A model generated the notes under the pieces. It was not told the DNA's origin. It searched no databases and saw only the letters and a program-made list of their open reading frames with translations. The position numbers and the translations under genes were made by a program. Source: Nemania diffusa (Eukaryota > Ascomycota > Sordariomycetes > Xylariales > Xylariaceae). Taken from it: a stretch of DNA of 64,000 nt. The stretch covers positions 310,001-374,000 of the forward strand of contig JBBPUQ010000009.1 in assembly GCA_038501195.1 (NCBI GenBank), given 5' to 3'. Each line of letters opens with the position of its first letter. Position 1 is the first letter of the stretch. Of the stretch, positions 12,064 to 22,902 are shown piece by piece.

Positions 12064-14848
12064 GTACCTACTGTTTTATTATGAGCGGGTAGGAGGTACC
12101 TGCACATGCTGTTCAGCAGCACGCTTTTGGCCAGTCAGCATCAGGGCTGGAGGAAAGTGTTAGGGTTGCACCAGGCCAGCGCCATCTGTTAGTTGATTGG
12201 TTCAGGGGAATTCGTGGAGGGGGTTGAGCAGTCCGTAGGTGCACCAGATCAATGTGTTGCAGGGCTTGCTTCCCTCCAAGATCAGTAGGTTGGCCTGATT
12301 GCGCACGCGTATCATCAGTGTCACTCACCAGGCGCCGTAGAACAGCGCCGGCAATTGCCGGTCGAACTGTCCTAGGCGTCCCCCGCCCAGTTGCTTTCAG
12401 GGTCAAACGCATCCCCCCGCCTGGCTCTACCGCCAATTTTCAGTGCTCTTCCCCATTTCCTACCACCTGGAGAATCTCTATTTCCCTTCCCATTCTACCT
12501 ATTCCATCATCAACTGATTGCAATGCTAGTGCTCTATTAACGGATGTAAGGTACCTTGCCGTTTCTGATTGCCTAGCTGCGCTACCTCTCACCCACGTCC
12601 AACCAAACCGCCTATATCTGCTTATTTAAAGTACTATGTCGATGCAAGTCGGTTCATATCTGAGGCCTATTGACGTCTATTTTGTAAAGCACACAGGTTC
12701 CCTTGGTTATTAGTTCATGCATATTTTCTCTTTGATACATTGGCTTAGTAAATGCAACTAAGGCGACCTACCTTGATCAGCGCGTTAGGAGATTTTGATA
12801 CTACATCTCAATTGACCATCGTGCTTAGCCTGTTGCTGTTGTCCTGTTGATGGAAGTAGGCAGAATGCTTGGTGGGCTCATCGACACTTCGATGCAGTTG
12901 TACCTAGCGGCTTGTAATACTGGTTGTCTATCGCTGGATCTACCTAGGCAGTGCCTGAGACGCCCGAACGTAGAGAGCCCAACAGCTGCTTGTACTATCT
13001 AGCTCGTGGCAATATGTAAACTTCCGGACAAACCCGCGACGGCGCATTAGATTTAGCCTCGCTATGTCATATTAAGTAGGTATAAGTACGCAGATGATGA
13101 TTGCTAATACAATTATACTAGGTATGCCTATTTTATTCTGTGATCTAGACTGTGTCTAAAAGATTGTGCCTCAGCCATTTGTACGTCGAGAAAGTGTACA
13201 GTCACGCTTGGTGGTTGACGTGTGCCGAGTCTAGGTAGTTCAATGTGTCAAACTCGGCGGGCTACCTTACTTATATAACGATGCTCGACCAATATTCCTC
13301 GTCGTTGCAAGACTAGTAATAAATTATACGATCTAAATACGCGTCGTTCGAAGTTTACCAGGTTGCTTTAGGTAACTTTAGCGAGGATAACTGCGAGAAA
13401 GAAAATAACTACGGGCGAACAGATTTTGAAGCTGAACCTTGAAATGCCGTTAGAGCTGATATTGAGGTGCCTACAACGCGTTACCACCGTACATATGTAC
13501 GCAGTACTGACGGGTAGTGGCTCCTATCTCCTATCTAGGTTCAGGTAGGTACCTATTCTGCAGGTGCTCATATACTGCGAAGTAGGTACCTCCTAAGTAT
13601 GTAAGGTATCCACCAGTTGAAATATGCTGTCAGCATCTGGTGATTATCTGCTGACAAGTCGATAACAATATCGGCGGCGGATCTGAGTTAATCCGCTAGT
13701 CCTCTCTATCAATTTCTCCGGCAGCATCCAACTCCATCCAAGTTCTGTCACCCGCATTGCATGCATTGCAGTGCAGGGACCGAAGTTTCAGCAGCCGTGT
13801 TTCAATAGATATACTTAGTACCGTGTTTTTGAGCTAAACCAAACGCCTGGATTTCCTACCAAGTTATGGATTTCACTGCTTGCTACACGACGGTGGGCTG
13901 CTCCTTCCCGCCTGCTTGTGTCAGCCAACAAACCAACAAACCCATATCTGGTCTGGGGCCCCCATTTTGGTCGGGCATTTCTTACAGGTAGGTACCTATT
14001 ACTACGAACGCGTCCTTGGGACCAAATACACCACCATTAGCAATGCATATGTGAATAATTGTTTCCGAAGCCTCGGATTCTCTCTCTCTCTTTCAAGTAT
14101 ATACTCTGTACCTATGTAACTATATATGAATATAATACTGACATCGGCTAAACTACGCACACTTGTCATTACATCATCTCTCATGCGTTGCAACACTGAC
14201 ACTAGCACTGGGCTTGATATCAAAAAGTAGCGCCGGCCGCCGCGGGTTCTCAGTTCTCACTGACGATAAACGAGTCAAGTTTCATACTTATGGTCAAGCG
14301 AGGGAGCCCTCCGTCCTCGCCCTCTCCGTCCGATCCAGTCTATCGTCACTCCACTTGGCAACTCTCTTGGCATCTCTCTTGGCAGGCCCCTTGATCAGCC
14401 AATCTCGGCCTCAGGTAGGCCTCCGAACCCCTCCAAACCCCTCCAGCGTCGATCTGGGAGAACTATTGCACCCAAGCGCACACGCGGCATTGTTAGCAAG
14501 CTGTACAACCTACATCATAGCCCATCCAACTGTGCCTAACGAGGATGGGGGGCTGGACTGGTGGTACAAGGGCAGCATCAAACTTGCATCGACCTGATTC
14601 TGCCCCTCCCCCTCCTCCTTTACCGCGTTATCCTATGTAAGTAGGCACTTACACTATCTTGCACTGTATTCTACCATCCACCACCACCACAAAACAAACA
14701 TCACAATTTGCTCCAGGTTTCCTCCGAGGCTGAAGGCATTTTCTCCATCATTCCACTTACCATACCTCTCTGTCGTTCTCCTTCATTCACTCAATTCAAT
14801 CTCTGACGTTGATAGATTATTGTGACACGAACCTGAGGTTCACCAAAC

Positions 14849-17706
14849 ATGAGTTCCTCAAAGCTTTACCCCAGCCTCTTGGGGTTGGCTTTTCTGCTCG
14901 TCTTTGCTCAGCCCGCTCTCGCCTTTGGCGCTGGTAACATCGCTGGCATCTCCAAGGTCGAAGGCCAGAATTGTTCGTAGCCATCACTACCCACACACGT
15001 TGCTCAAGCTGCGCAGCCCTTGAAGCGCACACTAACACATAAATCGTGACAGGGCGCCATGGCGATATTGAAGACACCCTCCTTACCATCCTTATGGCCC
15101 GCGTCGTTGGCGGCAAGAAGTTCGACAAGCTAATGGTCTCGCGTGTCTACTTCGGAAACTGGCTCCGTGACTATTCGCAAGCCATTGACGTGGGGACCGT
15201 TAAGTCGGTCTCTGCCGAGGCTATTCGTCTCTTGCTTTGCGTTCTGGGTTTCATGAGCTTCGGCTTCGGCTCCAAGGAATTCGAAGTGACTGCCGAGCGT
15301 CTAGGCTGCTACCGCCCCGAAGATCACATCGACAACCCCAAGAACTACGCCGACAACGAGGATGCTCGCCGGTACCACCGAGCACTTCGAGGCCCCGTTA
15401 ACGAGCGAGTCGAGCTTGCCATTGATGAAGAAACTGGCATGAAGAACTATATCGCGAACGAGGGTGTGAACATCATGACTTCAGCTCTTCATGTCCGACG
15501 CCTCTTTGGCAAATGCACCGAGCTTGCTCGAAGTTACCGCCAGAGCCGGGACAAGACCGAGTTCTACGAGGCACTGCGACTCTTGGGAACTGGTCTCCAC
15601 TGCCTGGAAGGTGAGTGATAGCTGCAGATCCAGAGACAACATAGATTCCCCATTGCCTCTACGTTCTAACACAAAAAAAAACTTCGTAGACTTTCTCGCT
15701 CATAGTAATTACACCGAACTCGCTCTCATCGAGATGGGCGAACATGACGTATTCCCCCATGTTGGCAGCCGCACCCAGTTGCAAATCCCCGGCGCCCGAC
15801 GCGAGGTCTGGCCGATTGTTACAGGAACATTTGGAGGAGTAGATTTCCTGCATTCCGTTACTGGTGAAGGTATACGATCTCATAACTGCATCACACCATT
15901 GATCCGGTATCTAACACGAGCAACGTATAGTTTCGGACAAATTGACCCAGAACGAGATTCAGGAGCTTGAGGGAACATTACAGCAGCACTCCAAGGACGA
16001 TACCAGTATCCTAGCAGATCTCCTCGACAAAATTCCAGATGGAGTCTTTGGCGGCGACGATAAGAAGCAGAAGATGAGCGATATTCAGTCCAACGCCCAA
16101 GCTGCACAAATGGAGAACACCTCGATCTCCCCTCGGGAGCCTGAAGAGTTCACACGCTACGCACAGCAAGTCTTTCAGCAGATAATGCCTGCTATCGAGT
16201 TTCATGACGACCTAATGAAGAGCATCACCAAAGCTATTGAGAACATCCCCATCCTCCCCCAGATCATCGAGCAGCTTGAAGACCAGCTCTCGATGTGGGT
16301 CTTTACCATCATTGCGCCTTTCGTCTTGCCTATTATCAGCCAAGTCAAGAATGAGCTTGCCACCGGTTCGAATGAAATTATTGCTAGCAGTGAGAATGAA
16401 CAGCATATCGTCTTCAACGACGACGAGTGCTCTGATCCCACTCACTCGATGCTGTCCAAGGACCACTTCTCAAACGTAATGTTTTCAGGCTCTTATTTTA
16501 GTACAGATGCATAATACTAACTATCCTTAGATTCTTAACGAAATTGCGGGTAAAACTGCAAGCAAGGTTGTCGCCTGGGTTGTCCCTCAACTGATGGAGG
16601 CTTGGGATGATGAGAATGTTGATATTGACCGTACTTTGAACCGAATCATTAGTGGTGTTCTTCATCACCCAGCCCAACGCCGCATGGGCGAGGATGGCGC
16701 TGAGGAGGGCCGAGCGATGATGTTCCGTAGCGTCGAAGAATGGTGGAACGAGATGGACGACGGCGCCAAAGACGAGTATCGGCAGAAGCTCTCTCGCGAA
16801 GGCGTACAGCGTGGTGAGAATCACAAGGAAGGTGTAAACGACACCGGCCATGGCTGCGGAAAACCTCTCGGCATGCACAAAAACTATTCGGGTGGCGGAA
16901 CCGTGGAGGACCGTATTGCCGGTGCTGCCGCCGGAGCCATCTTTGGAGGACTTACAGGTGGCATTTCAAGCATAGTCGAGGGTCAGACCGGCGGTCAGAT
17001 CAAACTCCCCGGCAGTGGAGGAGGACGCGACGAGTCATCCGGTGGCGGGTTCCTCGGGCAAATTGGTAGCTCGCTACTTGGAGGCGCCTTTAAGAACGAC
17101 GAAAGGGAGTCTTATGAAAGCAGGCGACAGGATGATGATGGCTCTTACACCGAGAGCCGAACCGAGTATGGCCGCTCCGGGGATCGCTACGGGCAAGCTA
17201 ATTACAGCGAGACGCAGTCCTCGGGTGGGGGTGAGCGCACAGAATATAGCCGTTACGAGCAAGACAACAGTGGCAGAGGCTACGGCTACCAAGAGCAGAC
17301 TGATACTCGTCCTAGCTATGGCGGCGGATACGAGGAGCGCACCGAGCGTCGATACGAGAGTAACGAAGAAACCTACGAGGAGTCGAGTGGCTGGAATCAA
17401 CGGCGCAATGAGGAGGATAGCTATAGTCGTAAAGAGGAGAGATCCGAGTATGGACGCTCCGATAACTATGGCCGTGAAGAAAGGCAGGACTACGGGCGAT
17501 CTGACGATAACGAGCGTGAAGAAAGACAGGAGTATGGCCGCGAAGAGAGACAGGAGTACGGTCGTGAGGAGAGACAAGAGTATGGTCGAGAGGAGGACCG
17601 TGAGGAATCCGGCGGCGGTGGCTTTCTAGGACGAATGATGGACCGAGTTGGTGAAGAGTTCGACAACCAGAGACGCCGCCGGGACGACGAGGGTTGGGGT
17701 TCCTAA
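14849..17706 (+). CDS. het-c: Heterokaryon incompatibility protein Het-C
   Basis: Five exons, 14849-14972, 15053-15610, 15690-15869, 15931-16475 and 16531-17706, give 860 residues; introns are 55-80 bp with clear CTAAC branch sites, and intron 1 has the unusual donor GTTCGT. Residues 1-25 form a signal peptide ending in QPALA, so the protein enters the secretory route. The conserved N-terminal half includes WRHGDIEDTLLTILMARVVG, YFGNWLRDYSQAIDVG and CLEDFLAHSNYTELALIEMG, all typical of the Het-C family (PF07217). A Gly-rich part (about 589-655) follows, then a Tyr/Arg/Glu-rich tail with an eight-residue repeat of the type EYGREERQ (about 773-830). In Neurospora, het-c controls vegetative (non-self) incompatibility through a short variable region in the N-terminal half. 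Whether this copy is polymorphic or active in incompatibility cannot be seen from one sequence. Confidence 0.92.
17449..17610 (+). repeat. 24 bp in-frame tandem repeats in the het-c 3' end
   Basis: The coding sequence repeats a 24 bp unit encoding roughly EYGREERQ. The last three or four units (about 17505-17605) are nearly identical and upstream units are more diverged (YGRSDNYGREERQ and similar). Frame is kept throughout, so changes in unit number would alter protein length without breaking it. Confidence 0.75.
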
Positions 17707-18684
17707 AATTCACTCCTAGGTATTAGGTTCAGGACAGAGTCTTCCTATTTGCTCATCGTGCCCCAAAATTAACGAGATACCTACACTCACCCCTAAGAAT
17801 AAATAATAAAAAATCTCGAGATGATCTCCCTCTCCACAGCCCGCTCCCCTTTTCTATATCCTCGCGGGCGACGTAAAGACAGTTAATTCGCACCCTAAAG
17901 TCTCTTAGTAGGTAGACACGGCACTGAGGCGTAGCTGTGGGTAGACTCCGAAGCTAGGTTATATGAGACGCGGGTAGGAACGCGGGGAATGAGGCCAGAT
18001 GCGCTCATTAACCAATGACATAGAGCTATACATCGTGTCTTCATATAAACCTCGTGATATTCAATACTAGGATCCGCGGTATGGCAATCTATGCCTTTTT
18101 CCAGATGCCCCCAATTTTGCCAGCAACCACGTCCCGTTTTTCTCTATATTACCTCGCCAGGCCCAAGCACAGGGGCTATAGACCCCGGCCCGATATTCCT
18201 CACCACCAAAACCGAGTCCCCGAGACAGAAGCGGGAATGCCTCGGTGTAAGTCTCCGTACGTTTGCTCCGACCGCGCCCAAGGCGTCGCTTTTCATTCGT
18301 TTGATTCGACGCTGCGGCAGATGAAGGGTCTATGGATCGTCGTCGCAACTTCGCCTCTATCCTGGTAATGCGCCGCCCATATTGCGACGGAGCGTTTCCC
18401 ACTGGTGCGCGTAGTTTTGGGGCTTATTAAGTAACTGGGCAATATATTTCACTTTGTTTAGGGCTTTGGATGAGACGGGAGTATAGAGCTCAAGGGCTTT
18501 CTTTAAGCCCCGTTCTCTCATCTCGCTCATATATGCTCAGCTAGTATATATAAGATCCGCCACTCTCGCGCTTAACCTTTACCAAGAGGTTCTGAAAACT
18601 GACGTGATTGAGTTATATCGTGGCGATATACTCTTACTTACCACATCACATAACCGTCAACGGTAGTAAGCATCCATCCAGAAG
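17707..18684. other. Intergenic region between het-c and the GH45 gene
   Basis: About 980 bp without a supported gene. It contains the het-c 3' end and the GH45 promoter. The frame on the - strand at 18067-18402 has no recognisable domain. Confidence 0.5.
18545..18554 (+). promoter_or_regulatory. TATA box of the GH45 endoglucanase gene
   Basis: The sequence TATATATAAG lies about 130 bp upstream of the GH45 start codon, with C/T-rich sequence after it, a usual arrangement for a strongly expressed fungal secreted-enzyme gene. The role is inferred from position. Confidence 0.5.
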
Positions 18685-19654
18685 ATGCAGCTCAAGCACG
18701 TGCCCCTCGGCGTGCTCTCGGCGGCCAGCCTCGCCTCGGCGCAGGGGGCGTCGGGCAGCGGGCAGACGACGCGGTACTGGGACTGCTGCAAGCCGTCGTG
18801 CGGGTGGACGCAGAAGACGAACAGCGGCAAGCTCATCGGCACGTGCGCGCGCACCGACACGCCGCTCAACGACAACGGCGCCACGCGCTCCGGCTGCGAC
18901 AGCGGCGGCTCCGCCTACATGTGCTCCAACCAGAGCCCCTGGGCCGTCTCCGACCAGCTGAGCTACGGCTGGGCCGCCGTCAAGCTCGCCGGCCAGACCG
19001 AGACCACGTGGTGCTGCGCGTGCTACGAGCTCACGTTCACGAGCGGGCCGGTTAGCGGGAAGAAGATGATTGTGCAGGCGAGTAATACCGGGGGCGACTT
19101 GGGGCAGAATCACTTCGATTTGGCGGTATGTTTGATTCCTGGTCGTGTTTTCTCGTTGTTCAATTTGATTTCCCTGTTGTGTGCCGTGCTCCGTCTTGCA
19201 GTTGGGATAGCCGATGTATACATCTCTCTCCTATCCTATCCCCTACGCCTGTGTACTTCCCTTAGCAAGCGTTCTCTTTACCAGCCTTCCAAACCCCCCC
19301 TCTAACACACCACTCCTTCCCTAGATCCCCGGCGGCGGCGTCGGCCTCTTCAACGCCTGCACGACGCAGTACGGCGCGCCGGCGAACGGCTGGGGCGAGC
19401 GCTACGGCGGCGTGACCTCGCGCGCGGCCTGCGACAGCTTCCCCGAGGCCCTCAAGGCGGGGTGCTACTGGCGCTTCGACTGGTTCGGCGGCGCCGACAA
19501 CCCGGGCGTCACCTTCAAGCAGGTCGCGTGCCCCGCCGCCCTCGTCGCCAAGAGCGGGTGCTCGCGCAGCAACGACGCCATCGACGAGACGCCTACGGGG
19601 CCGAGCAGTGTTAGTACTTGGACGCCTGGTGCTACGGGGAGCGCGTCGATTTAA
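18685..19654 (+). CDS. Secreted endo-beta-1,4-glucanase, glycoside hydrolase family 45
   Basis: Two exons, 18685-19125 and 19325-19654, give 256 residues; the intron is 199 bp (GTATGT donor, CCCTAG acceptor, phase 0). Residues 1-19 are a signal peptide (cleavage near ASAQ). The GH45 signature [14 protein letters not shown] carries the first catalytic Asp (33), and NHFDLA followed after the intron by IPGGGVG carries the second (145). The domain is cysteine-rich, as in Humicola-type Cel45A. It cleaves internal beta-1,4 bonds of amorphous cellulose by inversion. After the domain there is only a short Ser/Thr/Pro tail ([16 protein letters not shown]) and no CBM1 cellulose-binding module, so this is a single-domain form. 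Exonic GC is high and the intron is not. Confidence 0.93.
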
Positions 19655-20667
19655 GGGGGGTGCATGTTTGGGGTTTGATGGGGTGAGGAGGGGGATGGGG
19701 GCGCGAAGGGGAACTGTATATAGGAGGGTATATGTATAGAGTTATTTGAATCAATATATTGATAGCTCTAGACTGAGGTTATAAGAAGACGGATGGTAGT
19801 GCTTGGTTTGTGAAGTGAGCGAGTATATGTTCAGGGTTTGTGTTGACTTCTTTCTTGTACTTCTCAGTTCTCCCTCTTTAGGTTTGATGTCTTAATGGGG
19901 CATCTATCTAATTCGTAATGGTTTAGAGTAGCTTAGACCTTATATCTTGTCGTGGTATACTTATCGCGAAGCAATCTCCCCAATGACTACTGGTGGAAAG
20001 GGAGACCATATAGGCCTGTGCATAATGGGGTTTCGCGACAGAGTAATTATTACATAAGTTGTTGTTTAATATACGTTCATCGTAGGACAAGATTCCCACG
20101 TTTTATATAACTAACGGACCACTGAAGAATTCACTCCTTTCTGAATATTTCAAGACCTTCGTGTTAAATATTAACTACAGGTATAATTTGTAACTCCTCA
20201 TGTGAGAAAAGAGATTATGAAACTGCCAGCATAGTTCTAGTCTTTTAATTAATATCTTGCGTTAATATTCATTCTACAGTCGTAGCCTCCTAAGTTACTT
20301 TATTTTCTTTACATTAAGATAATTATTGGAGCGTGCTTATTTGATGTATCCTCATAGTCCCCAAGGCTTCTTGTCTCGTTTCTTCCTCCCTAGTCATAAG
20401 CAAGTGTACAGAGTAATTCTACAAGTCTATTTATATACCTCATTGTTGCTAACACAGGTTGTATATTTGTAGTTGTTTGCTGAATCTGACGTGCTTGTTA
20501 TTCCCGGGCACTATAATTGCTTTTGGTTACACCTGGCGCTGGCCGTAGGTCCTACCCATACCTTACCTTGCACAACGCCCCGACTTTAGCCATGCGAACC
20601 CATTCCTCAATGAACTTAGTGAGTAATAAATGGGCAAAATAAAGTAAAAGTAGAAGGAGAAAACCGC
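19655..20667. other. Intergenic region after the GH45 gene
   Basis: About 1 kb, increasingly AT-rich, with no supported gene. It contains the GH45 3' end. Nothing else recognised. Confidence 0.5.
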
Positions 20668-20671
20668 AAAA
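20668..20671 (-). terminator. RNA polymerase III T-run after tRNA-Gln
   Basis: On the - strand a TTTT run follows the tRNA 3' end by 4 bases, the usual pol III termination signal. Confidence 0.6.
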
Positions 20672-20675
20672 CTTT

Positions 20676-20747
20676 AGGTCTCCCTGGGAATCGAACCCAG
20701 ATTAGTGGAATCAGAATCCACTGTGATAACCATTACACTAGGAAACC
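20676..20747 (-). tRNA. tRNA-Gln (anticodon CTG)
   Basis: On the - strand the sequence folds as a full cloverleaf without intron. The acceptor stem is GGTTTCC/GGAGACC (one T-G pair). The D arm is TAGTGTAATGGTTATCA, the anticodon arm has a GTGGA/TCCAC stem around the loop TTCTGAT (anticodon CTG), and the T arm is CTGGG TTCGATT CCCAG. The discriminator base is T at 20676. The internal B box GGTTCGATTCC is intact. It reads CAG codons. Confidence 0.95.
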
Positions 20748-21645
20748 TGCCAAGAACGGTTGAATTCCGACCGGTTAATTCCAAATCATGTGCCCACCAA
20801 AGATCTAGAGTTGCGATGATGACGGACTGTGGGGCTTAAGAAACGTAAGACAAGTGACAGTAGTGTAGGAATAGGTAGATTGCAAGGGCTACAAACTATT
20901 GGGAGCTTTGAAGTTAACCTTCGGTGATTAATGCGGTATCAAAACATCAGGGTCGAAAGTTGACGTTGTTGATGAGGTACTCTTGCACTCATTGAGCATC
21001 TAAAAATACGGTTGTTAGTCAAGCTGACATACGCACTCCTCTTGAATACCGACTGTCTGGGAGCTATACTTACAAAGTTAGCTTGAGATCGGGTTGAACC
21101 GGACACTCTGATTGGCCATCTGGGATAAATCCTGATGACGCCACCATTCCTCCGACCCTCGGATTGTCTCCATCTTCGTTGATTCAGACCGGGACGAACT
21201 GCAGACTGGGTCGGGAGGTTCCGAAATACCCCATCGTTTTTGAAGCAGGTACCTACACTGATGTTAATCTAGGTATTAAGGTAATTGCATTTCTCACATA
21301 ACGTTTGCTTGATCTGGAATCACTGAAACTGGTAATTACTTACCCATACAGTCTAGTGTAGAGCGCTATCTGTTCTAAAGCATCTTCATGTTCTAAGGGG
21401 AAGATTATAGGTGAGGGGACAAGGAGCAAAGGTAGGTACCTACAGCTACCGAAGTAGTCCAATCTGCAGCATCGATAGTGGGTCATCGGACCGGGCAGCG
21501 GCCGTCACAAGCAACAACTTCCCATCCAACTTGTCATTTGAAGTATACTATATAAGTAGAATGAAATAGCGATTTTGGATTTGCATTATCAATAGATTCG
21601 TGAAATTCACGGGATAGTTTAGGAGTAATCAGATCCGAAGCCAAA
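20748..21645. other. Intergenic region between tRNA-Gln and D-amino-acid oxidase
   Basis: About 900 bp without a gene. It contains two GGTACCTAC motifs (near 21247 and 21430) and, about 90-100 bp before the oxidase ATG, a TATATAAG element (near 21549) that is a likely TATA box. Confidence 0.5.
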
Positions 21646-22902
21646 ATGACCAAGATCGTCGTGATAGGGTATCTCAACTCTTCAATTCACTCCTCTGTTC
21701 TGGTATCTGATAGTATAGCTGATGCTTGAAAACAGTGCAGGTGTCACTGGCCTCAGTTGTGCTTTGCGCATCCAAGAGGCTGGTCATAGTGTGACTATCG
21801 TTGCTAAGGATTTCCCTAGCGGCTTCGAGACTATTGATTCGGTAACGCAAATCAACTTCACGTCACCATGGGGAGGCGCACACAACCGCTTCATCCTACC
21901 GCCCCCCGGTGCAGCGCCCGAATCCCAAGCAGCCCGTGAACACGCCATGTCATTATTGACGTGGGAGGAGATGCGGGCCTTGCATGATGGCCATCCGGAA
22001 GCTGGCATTACGTTCATGAAGGCCTATGATTACTTCGAGGCGCCTGAGCTCGCTCAGACTTCTCTTACAGAGGAAAGGGCGCGGAATGAGTTTGGTATGA
22101 AGGAATTCAGATTTCATACTAAAGAAGAATTGCCCGAGGGCGTGGGGTTGGGCTATGAGTATCTCACGTGGTGTCTTAATCCTATGGTTTACTGCGCATT
22201 TTTACTACGCCGGTTTGCTTATAGGGGCGGTAAAATTGGTGAGTCGTCTAGCTTTCCTTTTCCCACCCGTACGATTATTACTAAATTGATGAGTTTGGTA
22301 ACTGATGCTGTTGTAGTCAAGAGAGAAATCAGGGATCCCCTTGAAGTATTCGAGATGATGGACCTAGCTCCATTTGATGTCCTCATCAACGCTTCCGGCA
22401 TTGGGTTCGGGGACCACGATGTCTTCATCACCACAGGTGAGATCCCAGAATGTTAAAATATAGATAAAAACCTAACTGATAGAAACATATAGGCCAAACA
22501 TGCCTTGTAGCTAATCCCTGCCCCGTCACGATCACGAGATTAAACGCCGAGGGTATGCCGTCGTTTAACGTCTCACGTAACTTCGAAGGTGGCACAATTA
22601 TCGGAGGCACAAAGATTGAAAATGACTGGAACCCGAACCCGTCTCTTGAGTTAAGAGAGAAGATACTTAGCAACTTCGCCGCCATGTATCCTGACATTCT
22701 GGGCCCCGATGGCAAGTTCACCGTCATCAAGGATATCGTCGGCAGACGCCCGACTCGTAAAGGTGGTATGCGGCTAGAGAAAGAGATTGCGCAGGGTAAA
22801 AAATGCATTATTCATGCCTATGGTTTGGGAGGAAGGGGTTACGAGCTAAGCTGGGGTGTTGCAGATAAGGTGGGAAAGCTGCTTGCCGCTCATCTTGGGT
22901 AA
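21646..22902 (+). CDS. D-amino-acid oxidase (FAD-dependent)
   Basis: Four exons, 21646-21668, 21736-22238, 22317-22436 and 22493-22902, give 351 residues, the normal family length. The tiny first exon (MTKIVVIG) joins across a 67 bp intron to AGVTGLSCAL, forming the FAD-binding Rossmann motif GAGVTG. Other family blocks are INFTSPWGGAHNRF, a central YCAFLLRRF, DVLINASGIG, and the C-terminal signature IIHAYGLGGRGYELSWGVA (about 321-339). The enzyme deaminates D-amino acids oxidatively, giving 2-keto acids, ammonia and hydrogen peroxide. Most fungal enzymes end in a peroxisomal SKL-type signal. This one ends in AAHLG at a clear TAA, so peroxisomal import by PTS1 is not supported. D-aspartate oxidase is a close alternative that cannot be excluded by eye. 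Confidence 0.9.

Larger units (their letters stand above)
10578..14848. other. Gene-poor 4.3 kb intergenic region
   Basis: No supported gene in about 4.3 kb. It holds the HMG-box promoter at the left and the het-c promoter at the right. The middle contains repeated GTAGGTACCTAC-type motifs (near 11095-11340, 12057-12098, 13542-13595 and 13986-14000) and moderately AT-rich unique sequence. Frames such as 12252-12629 and 14163-14597 have no domain, no flanking splice logic and low-complexity translations. Confidence 0.5.

Noticed and set aside
12252..12629. 125-codon + strand frame in the gene-poor region
   Set aside because: No recognisable family, no signal peptide, and an overlapping - strand frame of similar length exists; consistent with chance.
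14163..14597. 144-codon + strand frame upstream of het-c
   Set aside because: Leu/Ser-rich translation without a domain, lying in the het-c promoter.
17074..17577. 167-codon hydrophobic - strand frame across the het-c tail
   Set aside because: It looks like a membrane protein only because it is the antisense of the Glu/Arg/Tyr repeats.
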